A program made the position numbers and the translations under genes. From the NCBI GenBank assembly GCA_020848035.1, contig JADLAX010000034.1, forward strand, positions 86,650-150,649: 64,000 nt of DNA. The letters run 5' to 3'. Shown here one piece after another: positions 17,283-25,308 of this stretch (position 1 is the first letter of the stretch; the number at the start of each line of letters is the position of its first letter). The notes under the pieces are model-generated. The model had not been told where the DNA came from and did not search any database. It saw only the letters and a program-made list of their open reading frames with translations. Source of the DNA: Anaerolineae bacterium (lineage in GTDB: Bacteria > Chloroflexota > Anaerolineae > Promineifilales > Promineifilaceae).

Positions 17283-19964
17283 CTAGAGCGATGCTAATCG
17301 CTCCGACAGCTCTGCCTGGCTGGCTTGCAGATCGGCCAGCTTGGCGCGTTCTTTTTCTACCACGGCTGCGGGCGCTTTCTGGGCAAACGGGCTGTTGAGC
17401 AAGCCGGTTAACCGGCCAATTTGCTGCGCCAGGTCGGCCAGCTCTTTGCTGAGACGTTCGCGCTCTTTGTCCAGGTCCACCATGCCCGCCAGCGGCAGGT
17501 AGACGGTAATTTCGCCCAGGGAGAGGGTGATGGCTTGATCAGGCGGAGCGGCCGTTTCCGCCACCACCAGCTCGTTTTCATCCAGCCGGGCCAGGAAGCT
17601 CAGGATCGGTTTTTGCTCGTTGATGAACGCTGTTTTGTCGCCGGTGGCGAGAACGGCCGTAATCCACTTGCCCGGTTCCACGCCATTTTCTGCCCGGGCG
17701 GCCCGGATGGCCCGCACCAAATCCCGCAGACGCTCGAAATCGGCCGTAGCGGCAGGATACTTGTCACCGGCCGCGGGCCAATCGGCAATGATGAGCGCTT
17801 CGGCCCAGCCTTCGGCCGGAGCGATGCCCAGGTCGGCCGTCTCGAACGCTTGCTTGAGCTGCTGCCACGTCTCTTCGGTGACGTAGGGGATGTAGGGATG
17901 GAGCAGCCGCAGGCAGTTGTCTAGCACCTGCCGCAGCACAGCCAACGTCGTCCAGGCACGGCTGCCGCCCTCGCGCAGCTGCACCTTGGCCAGCTCGACG
18001 TACCAGTCGGCAAAGTCGCTCCAGAGGAAGTCGTACACCTGCCGCCCCGCCTCGCCGAAGTTGTAGCCGTCCAGCAGGCGATCGGCCGTTTCCGTCACCT
18101 CACTCAGTCGGGTCAAAACCCACTGGTCGGCGGCGGTGTAGCTGGGCGAATCGGTGGCATCCGCTTTGGTGGCTTTGTCCAGATTGGCGGTGATGAAGCG
18201 GGCGGTGTTCCAGATTTTGTTGGCGAAGTTGCGGTTGCTTTCCACCTTGGACAGCGCCAGGTTCAAATCGTTGCCGGGGGTGCCGCTGGTGAGCAGGGTG
18301 AAGCGCAGGGCGTCGGTGCCCAGTTCACCCATCACCTCCAGCGGGTCGGTGACGTTGCCGTAGGATTTGGACATTTTACGGCCGTGTTCGTCCCGCACCA
18401 GCCCGTGCAAATACACGGTGTGGAAGGGTATGTCGTTGGTGAACAGCAGCGCCGACATCACCATGCGGGCCACCCAGAAAAACAGGATGTCGTAGCCCGT
18501 TTCCATCACGTCGGTGGGGTAGAAGCGCTGCAAATCGGGCGTGTTTTCCGGCCAACCCAGGGTGGAGAAGGGCCACAGGCCGCTGCTGAACCAGGTGTCC
18601 AGCACGTCCGGGTCCTGCGTCAGCGTAACGTTTTCGCCATACTTTTCTTTGGCTTCGGCCAGCGCTTCGGCTTCGCTGTGGGCCACAATCACCTTGTCGT
18701 GGTCGTCGTTGACGTACCAGGCGGGGATGCGGTGGCCCCACCAGAGCTGGCGGCTGATGCACCACGGCTTGATGTTTTCCAACCAGTTGTCCCACACCTT
18801 CACAAAACGCTCCGGCACGATGCGCACGCGGTCGCGATGCACGGCATCGAGCCCCATTTGGGCGGCCGGCTCCACGTTGACAAACCATTGGCGGCTCACC
18901 AGCGGTTCGATTACCTCGCCGCCGCGCTGGCTGCGCGGCACGTTCAAGGTGTGCGGCTTTGTTTCGATAGTCAGACCGGCGGCTTCCATGTCGGCCCACA
19001 GCTTTTTGCGGGCGGCAAAGCGCTCCAGCCCGGCATACGGCCCGGCGTTGTCGTTCAGCGTGGCATCTTTGTTCATAATGTTGAGGATGGCCAATCCATG
19101 CCGCTGGCCAATTTCAAAGTCGTTGGGGTCGTGGCCGGGGGTGATCTTCAATGCGCCGGTGCCAAAGCTCATGTCCACGTAGGCGTCGGCGATGATGGGG
19201 ATTTCGCGGTTGAGCATGGGCACCAGGCAGGTTTTGCCAACAAACTCGGTGTAGCGCGCGTCGTCGGGATGGACGGCAACGGCCGTATCCCCCAAAATCG
19301 TCTCCGGGCGGGTGGTGGCCACGGGCAGGAAGCCGCCGCCCTTCACGGGATAGTTGAAGTGGTACATGAAGCCTTGTTCTTCGCTGTACTCCACTTCGAG
19401 GTCGGAAACGGCCGTTTGCAGCCCCGGCGACCAGTTCACCAAATATTCGGCCCGGTAAATCAGCCCCATGCGATACAGGCGCACAAATGCCTCTTTCACC
19501 GCCTCAGACAGGCCATCGTCCAGGGTGAACCGCTCGCGGTCCCAATCGCAAGACGCGCCCAGGCGGCGCAGCTGGTTGGTAATGTGGCCGCCGTACTTTG
19601 CTTTCCAGGCCCAGGTGCGCTCTAAAAACGCCTCGCGGCCAATCTCCTGGCGCGAGGTGCCTTCGCTGCGCAGCAGTTTTTCCACCTGAAGCTGCGTGGC
19701 GATGCCTGCATGGTCGGTGCCGGGCACCCACAGGGCGGCCCGCCCCTGCATCCGCGCCCGCCGAATCATGAGGTCTTCCAGGGCGACAAACATGGCGTGC
19801 CCCATGTGCAGTTCACCGGTCACGTTGGGCGGCGGGATGGAAATGACAAATGGTTTGGCATCGGCGGGGCGGGCTTCGGGCTTGAACCAACCATTTTCTT
19901 GCCACCACTGGTAAAGGCGCTCTTCGGTGCGGCTAAAATCATACGCTTTGGGCATGTCGGTCAT
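17283..19964 (-). CDS. valS: Valyl-tRNA synthetase, bacterial type
   Basis: Charges tRNA-Val. The 893-residue class I synthetase has the HIGH-type motif PPPNVTGELHMGHA, editing domain CP1 (TTRPETILGDTAVAVHP), DTWFSSGLWPFSTLG, KMSKS in GRKMSKSYGNV, an anticodon-binding domain and the C-terminal coiled coil typical of bacterial ValRS (LDKERERLSKELADLAQQI onwards). The start is ATG 19964 behind AAGGAAAC; an upstream in-frame extension is coded by an intergenic repeat and is rejected. Its leader is a Val T-box. A second ValRS of archaeal type is encoded at 48876. Confidence 0.97.
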   Translation of the reverse strand: MTDMPKAYDFSRTEERLYQWWQENGWFKPEARPADAKPFVISIPPPNVTGELHMGHAMFVALEDLMIRRARMQGRAALWVPGTDHAGIATQLQVEKLLRSEGTSRQEIGREAFLERTWAWKAKYGGHITNQLRRLGASCDWDRERFTLDDGLSEAVKEAFVRLYRMGLIYRAEYLVNWSPGLQTAVSDLEVEYSEEQGFMYHFNYPVKGGGFLPVATTRPETILGDTAVAVHPDDARYTEFVGKTCLVPMLNREIPIIADAYVDMSFGTGALKITPGHDPNDFEIGQRHGLAILNIMNKDATLNDNAGPYAGLERFAARKKLWADMEAAGLTIETKPHTLNVPRSQRGGEVIEPLVSRQWFVNVEPAAQMGLDAVHRDRVRIVPERFVKVWDNWLENIKPWCISRQLWWGHRIPAWYVNDDHDKVIVAHSEAEALAEAKEKYGENVTLTQDPDVLDTWFSSGLWPFSTLGWPENTPDLQRFYPTDVMETGYDILFFWVARMVMSALLFTNDIPFHTVYLHGLVRDEHGRKMSKSYGNVTDPLEVMGELGTDALRFTLLTSGTPGNDLNLALSKVESNRNFANKIWNTARFITANLDKATKADATDSPSYTAADQWVLTRLSEVTETADRLLDGYNFGEAGRQVYDFLWSDFADWYVELAKVQLREGGSRAWTTLAVLRQVLDNCLRLLHPYIPYVTEETWQQLKQAFETADLGIAPAEGWAEALIIADWPAAGDKYPAATADFERLRDLVRAIRAARAENGVEPGKWITAVLATGDKTAFINEQKPILSFLARLDENELVVAETAAPPDQAITLSLGEITVYLPLAGMVDLDKERERLSKELADLAQQIGRLTGLLNSPFAQKAPAAVVEKERAKLADLQASQAELSERLASL

Positions 19965-19980
19965 AGTTGTTTCCTTCTTT

Positions 19981-20052
19981 TTGGAGATTGGAGACTGGAG
20001 ATTGGAGACTAAAAGTAGCAACTAATCTCCAATCTCTAATCTCCAGTCTCCC
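19981..20052. repeat. Hairpin of the GGAGATTGGAGACT family
   Basis: The left arm is iterated GGAGATTGGAGACTGGAG and the right arm iterated AATCTCCAATCTCTAATCTCC. It lies between the T-box terminator and the valS start codon. Confidence 0.85.
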
Positions 20053-20319
20053 AAATAAAAAGCTCTCATCCAGTTCAAGGACGAGAGCTTGGGTTCTCAC
20101 GCGGTACCACCTTGGTTCCGTTTTCAAAATCATGAAAACGGCACTCAGCTAAGCGTTAACGGGCTTTCCCGGTTTCAGCTACTATCGTTTTCACTGAAAC
20201 AATTCCTGGGCGACTTGGGAAACGGCCGTATCCACCAAAGCTCACACCAACAACTGCTCTGGCTCTCTCGTGGGGGCGTTTCTTACTCCTCCCATTCAGC
20301 ATCTTTGTGTTTTTAACTG
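20053..20319 (-). promoter_or_regulatory. Val-specific T-box leader of valS
   Basis: The antiterminator bulge sequence AAGGTGGTACCGCG lies at 20100-20113 on the minus strand. Stem I begins near GGGAGGAGTA and places GTC (20212-20214, a Val codon) in the specifier position. The terminator stem AGCTCTCGTCC/GGATGAGAGCT with a T-rich tract is at 20053-20090. Uncharged tRNA-Val should stabilise the antiterminator and let valS be read. One copy of ACGGCCGT lies inside stem I. Confidence 0.93.
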
Positions 20320-20325
20320 GGCGGG

Positions 20326-20354
20326 AGTATAGCAAAGCGTAAGAAGAAGGACAA
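20326..20354 (-). promoter_or_regulatory. Promoter of the valS T-box transcript (TTGTCC-17-TATACT)
   Basis: -35 TTGTCC at 20349-20354 and -10 TATACT at 20326-20331 with a 17-bp spacer. The start point falls near 20319, just before stem I. Confidence 0.8.
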
Positions 20355-20372
20355 TGTTGTGATACAAAACAA

Positions 20373-21299
20373 TCATGAGCTTTTTGTGGTCCGGCGAAAG
20401 ATTCGCCAAGCTACAATCAGAACAGTTAGCAATCCACCTCCAATTGCCCACAAAAGTGAATGATTTTTTCGCTCTGCATCGGCCTTAAAAACGGGGGAAT
20501 CACCTTGTTGAGCATAAGAGTCATGGTACATTGGCAGCTCAAAGTCATATTGTTTGCGACTAAATAGAGTCTTATATCCATTCAGCGAAATTCCTATGAT
20601 AGCTAACCAGATTGCGCCACCAACCCCGCTTACAAGAATACCTGATGTGGAAAACGAAATTTTTTCCGGCTGAAAAATAGACCTGTCGAATTCAGCCCGT
20701 CCATTGTAAGCAAAACGGATCTGATCACCTTGGCTGATTGACTGCCACCACCCATAATCCAGAACTTTATACCATTCATCCTCAATCGCAATGTAAAACA
20801 CTGGCCCGAGACGACCGCCATTTTCAATTGATTTGCCTTCTACAATGCCTGTAGAAAACTCTGGCCCCACTACTAAAGCTTCGACATTGTCAGCCATCGA
20901 AAGACAGGCGAAAAGGCTCAGTGCTAATCCAAGAAAACCTGTAACGACGATAAATATTTTGTGATATCTGCTTTGCGTCGAAAACAATTCTCTTCTATCG
21001 GCAGTGAAAAGTATTCCCACAACAACAAGCATCAAAACCAAACCCATCGACAAAAAAAGAAGCGTGAGAAGGTAATGGTTGTAGTATGTCTTTTCCAGGG
21101 AGAAGCCGAGGGCAAAAACGATGGCGACGGCGATGAAGAGAAGCAGTTTTGCAACTGGCAGAGGTACTGTTTCCTTTTTTCTTGGAGCAAAGTCATAGTG
21201 ATCAACAGGAAGCCTGCTTTCAAGCATCAAGGCATTGACTCTTAACGCGATGCCGACTGCTATTAACAGAAAAACAGAACCCAGCACGTAACCCATCAT
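20373..21299 (-). CDS. Multi-pass membrane protein of unknown function
   Basis: I do not recognise this 308-residue protein. Helices are predicted near residues 3-22, 48-66, 72-98, 112-136, 222-245 and 284-303, with a soluble beta-rich stretch about 145-215 (FYIAIEDEWYKVLDYGWW). It may be a relative of DUF3592-type proteins, but the match is weak. The gene is visibly more AT-rich than its neighbours and contains no ACGGCCGT palindrome, which suggests recent acquisition. It has its own promoter. Confidence 0.75.
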   Translation of the reverse strand: MMGYVLGSVFLLIAVGIALRVNALMLESRLPVDHYDFAPRKKETVPLPVAKLLLFIAVAIVFALGFSLEKTYYNHYLLTLLFLSMGLVLMLVVVGILFTADRRELFSTQSRYHKIFIVVTGFLGLALSLFACLSMADNVEALVVGPEFSTGIVEGKSIENGGRLGPVFYIAIEDEWYKVLDYGWWQSISQGDQIRFAYNGRAEFDRSIFQPEKISFSTSGILVSGVGGAIWLAIIGISLNGYKTLFSRKQYDFELPMYHDSYAQQGDSPVFKADAERKNHSLLWAIGGGLLTVLIVAWRIFRRTTKSS

Positions 21300-21350
21300 T
21301 TAACTTCCCCTGCCAACCAAGAGAACATAATAATTTGGCACAGAGTAAAA

Positions 21351-21380
21351 TTTATACTTGTTGATATCACTTGCTGTCAA
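21351..21380 (-). promoter_or_regulatory. Promoter TTGACA-18-TATAAA
   Basis: -35 TTGACA at 21375-21380 and -10 TATAAA at 21351-21356 on the minus strand, reading toward the membrane-protein gene at 20373-21299. Confidence 0.7.
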
Positions 21381-21474
21381 GCCTTCTAGAATGTCAACGA
21401 ACGGTATTCATCAACTCTAGGGTTGCTTAATCAAATCAGCTTCGGTACTAAGTTTTGAAGGGAATACTTAAGCG

Positions 21475-21837
21475 CTAACTTGCAGCACAGGTGGGGATGT
21501 GCCAGACGTACCAGGTGCCCCAGGCAAGCAGCGCCAGGGCGGCAAACTTGGGCCAGCCCAGCGGCACAAAAAAGAGCACCGACGAGCCACCAACAAGGAT
21601 GATCATCGACAGGGCGATGGTTTTGGCGCGCCGGGGGATGCAGCGGTTGGCCTCCCAATTTTTGATTACCGGGCCAAACTGGTCACTGTTGAGCAGCCAG
21701 TTGTAGGTTTTGGGCGAGGATTTAGCAAAGCAGCCCGCCGAAAGCAGCACCAGCGGGGTGGTGGGGAGCAAGGGGAGGATAATGCCGAGAACGGCCGTAC
21801 CCAAAAAGAAAATGCCTAAAACAAACCACAGCTTCAT
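21475..21837 (-). CDS. YbaN-family (DUF454) inner-membrane protein
   Basis: A 120-residue protein with family hallmarks: N-terminal helix LGIFFLGTAVLGIILPLLPTTP, then LLSAGCFAKSSPKTYNWLL, IKNWEANRCIPRRAK, and two C-terminal helices. The function of the family is not settled. The start is at the Met of MKLWFVLG, as is usual for the family, rather than nine codons upstream. Confidence 0.88.
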   Translation of the reverse strand: MKLWFVLGIFFLGTAVLGIILPLLPTTPLVLLSAGCFAKSSPKTYNWLLNSDQFGPVIKNWEANRCIPRRAKTIALSMIILVGGSSVLFFVPLGWPKFAALALLAWGTWYVWHIPTCAAS

Positions 21838-21929
21838 AGGCACCAAGGTTACACAGATTTGCATAGATTTGCAAAGGATTCTGGTAGATTTTTGTCACAA
21901 AAATGGGGTGAGGATTGTCGTGGCGAGAA

Positions 21930-21985
21930 ATGAAACGTGAAGCGTGAAACGTGAGAAAATCACGTTTCACGCTTCACGTTTCACG
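21930..21985. repeat. Hairpin of the GTGAAACG family
   Basis: TGAAACGTGAAGCGTGAAAC and its near-perfect inverse complement CACGTTTCACGCTTCACG are separated by six bases. It lies between the methyltransferase and the DUF454 gene. Confidence 0.85.
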
Positions 21986-21995
21986 AATGGTACGC

Positions 21996-22625
21996 TTACT
22001 TTTGAAACCAGAAGGTCACCAGGCGCGGCGCTTTGCCTGCGTCGGCTTCGTGCCACCATTCGTTTAGAGCCGTCAGCGTTAAGCCGCCTGACGCGGCCGC
22101 TGCGAGGAAGTCGGAGATGTGGTGGATGAAGGCGGGGATGAGCGTGGTGACCTCGTCGCGCACAAAGCGCGCCTGGCTGCCCTGGTACTGCTTGAAGGGG
22201 TGCAACTCGCTGATGTACAGCTGACCACCCGCTGCCAGCGACCGGCTGGCCTCGGCCAACACAAAAGTGAGATCAGCAATGTGCTCCAGGATGAGGTTGA
22301 AGGTGATCAGGTCAAACGCCGCGTTGGCGGTGGGCCAGGGTTGGGTGATGTCGGCCACCTGGAAGGTGACGTTGGGCGCCGTGATTTTGGCTTTGGCCTG
22401 GGCAATCATACCGGGGGAGAAATCAACGGCCGTTACCGCTTCCCCAATTTCCGCCAGCAGCGGTGTATTTTTCCCCGTGCCGCAGCCCACTTCCAGAATG
22501 GTAGGGAACGGCCGTCCTGCCAACATCTGCTCCATCACAGTGCGATCCAGGTCGCGGGTCAGGTTGTCATCCACATCATATGTCTCGGACCAGGCGTCAT
22601 ACGCCTGCTGCACCTGTTTATTCAT
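21996..22625 (-). CDS. Class I SAM-dependent methyltransferase
   Basis: The 209-residue protein has motif I LEVGCGTGKNTPLL, motif II AVDFSPGMI, FQVADITQPWP and the post-motif FDLITFNLILEHI, as in the UbiE/BioC-like methyltransferases. The N-terminal AYDAWSETYD is typical. The substrate is unknown. It follows the large membrane protein on the same strand with a 24-nt gap, so the two may be co-transcribed. Confidence 0.9.
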   Translation of the reverse strand: MNKQVQQAYDAWSETYDVDDNLTRDLDRTVMEQMLAGRPFPTILEVGCGTGKNTPLLAEIGEAVTAVDFSPGMIAQAKAKITAPNVTFQVADITQPWPTANAAFDLITFNLILEHIADLTFVLAEASRSLAAGGQLYISELHPFKQYQGSQARFVRDEVTTLIPAFIHHISDFLAAAASGGLTLTALNEWWHEADAGKAPRLVTFWFQK

Positions 22626-22649
22626 CCAAAAATCCTTTGGTCCTCAGAG

Positions 22650-24245
22650 CTAACGGCAGCCAGCAACGGCCGGGCTTTGTTCGGGAATCACCTGGTAAAT
22701 GGTCCAGCGGCCTTCATCTTGCAACGCTTTCAAATAAGAAGTTGCTTCGGCCCGTGTTTTTGAGGCTTCATCCAACAGTAAAACGTACCGCAGGTCGGGA
22801 TACTGAGCCAACGTCTGGCACAATGCTGCGCCATCCTGAGCAAAAATTGAGGGTAAATCCCGGTTAAGGGTGTCCCGCACCCGATCATACACAACATCTT
22901 CAAAATGATTTGCCGTCAGTTCAACGGCCAAAAAATCCCAATAGCGCAGTTCGATCATAAAAGGGCCAGGATTTTCGGCCAACAATGTGTCAACCGTTTG
23001 GCCAACGTTCACCGAATCTAACGACATCCCTTGGGGATAGTCAGGCAGGCGCGAGCCACCCCACCAAAGCCCGTAAGCCAACAACAGTAGAGCAGTCAAT
23101 CCGGCAGCATAACGGCCGTATCTCGGCCAGTCACTTTTCAGCATCAACAAGCTAGCAGCGCCAAAGCCCACGTAAAGCGACAAAATGATGATGTGAAACA
23201 AAGCATAACGGTCGGGCGCAGCCGATGGCGGGCCAGAAAAAATGTTCATGACGCTGTTCAAGAGTAAGCCAGCCAGCGACAACAGCAAAGGGAAGATGGC
23301 CCAGCGCCGCGCTTCCAGGCGAACCCAGAAGAGAAGCCCAAGAGCCAGGCCTGCCCAAACGGCCGTATTCGCATTATGCCAAACCAGGCGGGGGTAGTAC
23401 AAAAACTTATCCAGCGCGGGCACGTTATACCCATCGTAGTACCATTTTGAATACGAAGTATGCTTGGCCAAAAAGGCAAACATCTCCCCCGTAAACAGAA
23501 ATTCAAACAAGCTAAAGGCAATAATTAATCCGTTGCTCAAAAAATAAAACCCGATTAACTTGAGCACGTTCGCCTGGTCTCTTTGCCTGAGAGACTTAAA
23601 CAGCGTGGGCAAAGTCAGTAAGTTGACCAAATTGAGCAATGTCCAACTCTGCACATGGAAGCCGCTGGACAGCATAAAACAGAGGCCCGCCCAGAACCAA
23701 TAACCACGTCGCTGTTCTTTTAGCCAGATGAGCAGGAGCAGCAAACCCGCAAAAAAGAGCGCAAAATAGTACATTTCCAGCATGGGGGTGCCGCTCATCC
23801 ACACAAACCAGGGCTGGAAGGAAATGAAGAGCGTGCTGGCAACAGCGGCCGTTTTGCTGGCAAAAAGAAAACTGGCCAGACCATAAATAATTACCACCAG
23901 AAGGCAGGAGGCGATAAACACCGTCACCCGCGGGGTAATAATTTCATCGGGCCAAACGAGAAGCGCCGCACCATTCAGATATTTTTCAAACGGGAGCCAG
24001 GTACCTTGAATATCCGTCAACAAGTTGATGGTTGGGGCTTTGGCCCACTTAGCCGCCAGAATCCCCCGGGCAAACTCGTCAGCGGCTACGCTGACAAAAC
24101 CGTGTTGAAATAGATAGACCTGAACGGCCGCTCGGACCAAATTTAAACCCAGCAGGTAAATAACGCTGCAGCGCCAATGTTCGTTGCAAACCTTCAAAAA
24201 ATTCTTTGCCATGCCGATAACGATTAATTTTGTCCAGCTGTTCAA
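22650..24245 (-). CDS. GT-C-type membrane glycosyltransferase-like protein
   Basis: The 531-residue polytopic protein has about 10-12 membrane helices. The first external loop carries VAADEFARGILAAKWA, reminiscent of the acidic motif of GT39/ArnT-like enzymes that use polyprenyl-phosphate sugars. A C-terminal soluble stretch starts at about 420. No decisive motif confirms the sugar or acceptor. The true start may be the internal Met of MAKNFLK at residue 12. Confidence 0.7.
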   Translation of the reverse strand: MNSWTKLIVIGMAKNFLKVCNEHWRCSVIYLLGLNLVRAAVQVYLFQHGFVSVAADEFARGILAAKWAKAPTINLLTDIQGTWLPFEKYLNGAALLVWPDEIITPRVTVFIASCLLVVIIYGLASFLFASKTAAVASTLFISFQPWFVWMSGTPMLEMYYFALFFAGLLLLLIWLKEQRRGYWFWAGLCFMLSSGFHVQSWTLLNLVNLLTLPTLFKSLRQRDQANVLKLIGFYFLSNGLIIAFSLFEFLFTGEMFAFLAKHTSYSKWYYDGYNVPALDKFLYYPRLVWHNANTAVWAGLALGLLFWVRLEARRWAIFPLLLSLAGLLLNSVMNIFSGPPSAAPDRYALFHIIILSLYVGFGAASLLMLKSDWPRYGRYAAGLTALLLLAYGLWWGGSRLPDYPQGMSLDSVNVGQTVDTLLAENPGPFMIELRYWDFLAVELTANHFEDVVYDRVRDTLNRDLPSIFAQDGAALCQTLAQYPDLRYVLLLDEASKTRAEATSYLKALQDEGRWTIYQVIPEQSPAVAGCR

Positions 24246-24300
24246 GTTGCTGGCGGGGGTGGGTTCCTTGAGTAAACTGACACAACTTTTGATTTGGCCG

Positions 24301-24344
24301 GGCAGGGATCAGCAAAACAGGACACTGCATTTTCTGATCCTGCC
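24301..24344. repeat. Inverted repeat GGCAGGGATCAG / CTGATCCTGCC
   Basis: An 11-bp stem with one bulged base, in the gap between the cyclophilin stop and the glycosyltransferase start. No U tract is evident. Confidence 0.45.
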
Positions 24345-24391
24345 AGGCCAGGTAAAGGCAAAAATCTAGCGCAAACCCAAAAACCTTTACC

Positions 24392-25141
<750 letters not shown>

Positions 25142-25169
25142 AAATTTGCTTCTCCTGTTCTGTAAAAAA

Positions 25170-25295
25170 TCAGTAGTGAAAAGAGTAAAAAGTTAAAAGT
25201 GAGAAGGAGAAAGAAATCTTCATCCCTCACCCCTCATCCCTCATCCCTCATCCCTCACCCCTCATCTCTCACCCCTCTCCCCTCATCCCTCCAAC
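25170..25295. repeat. Iterated-word region (AGTAAAAAGTTAAAAGTG and CATCCCTCACCCCT)
   Basis: Left, iterated GTGAAAAGAGTAAAAAGTTAA-type words. Right, about ten copies of a CCTCATCC/CCTCACCC heptamer-like unit. It occupies the gap between the cyclophilin and the 848-residue protein. No gene is seen. Confidence 0.7.
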
Positions 25296-25308
25296 CGAAT
25301 TATCCACC

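Noticed and set aside
25220..25292. CRISPR array, from regularly recurring CCTCATCC units
   Set aside because: Units are 7-8 bp with no spacers; this is simple-sequence iteration. Other iterated-word regions likewise lack repeat-spacer structure.
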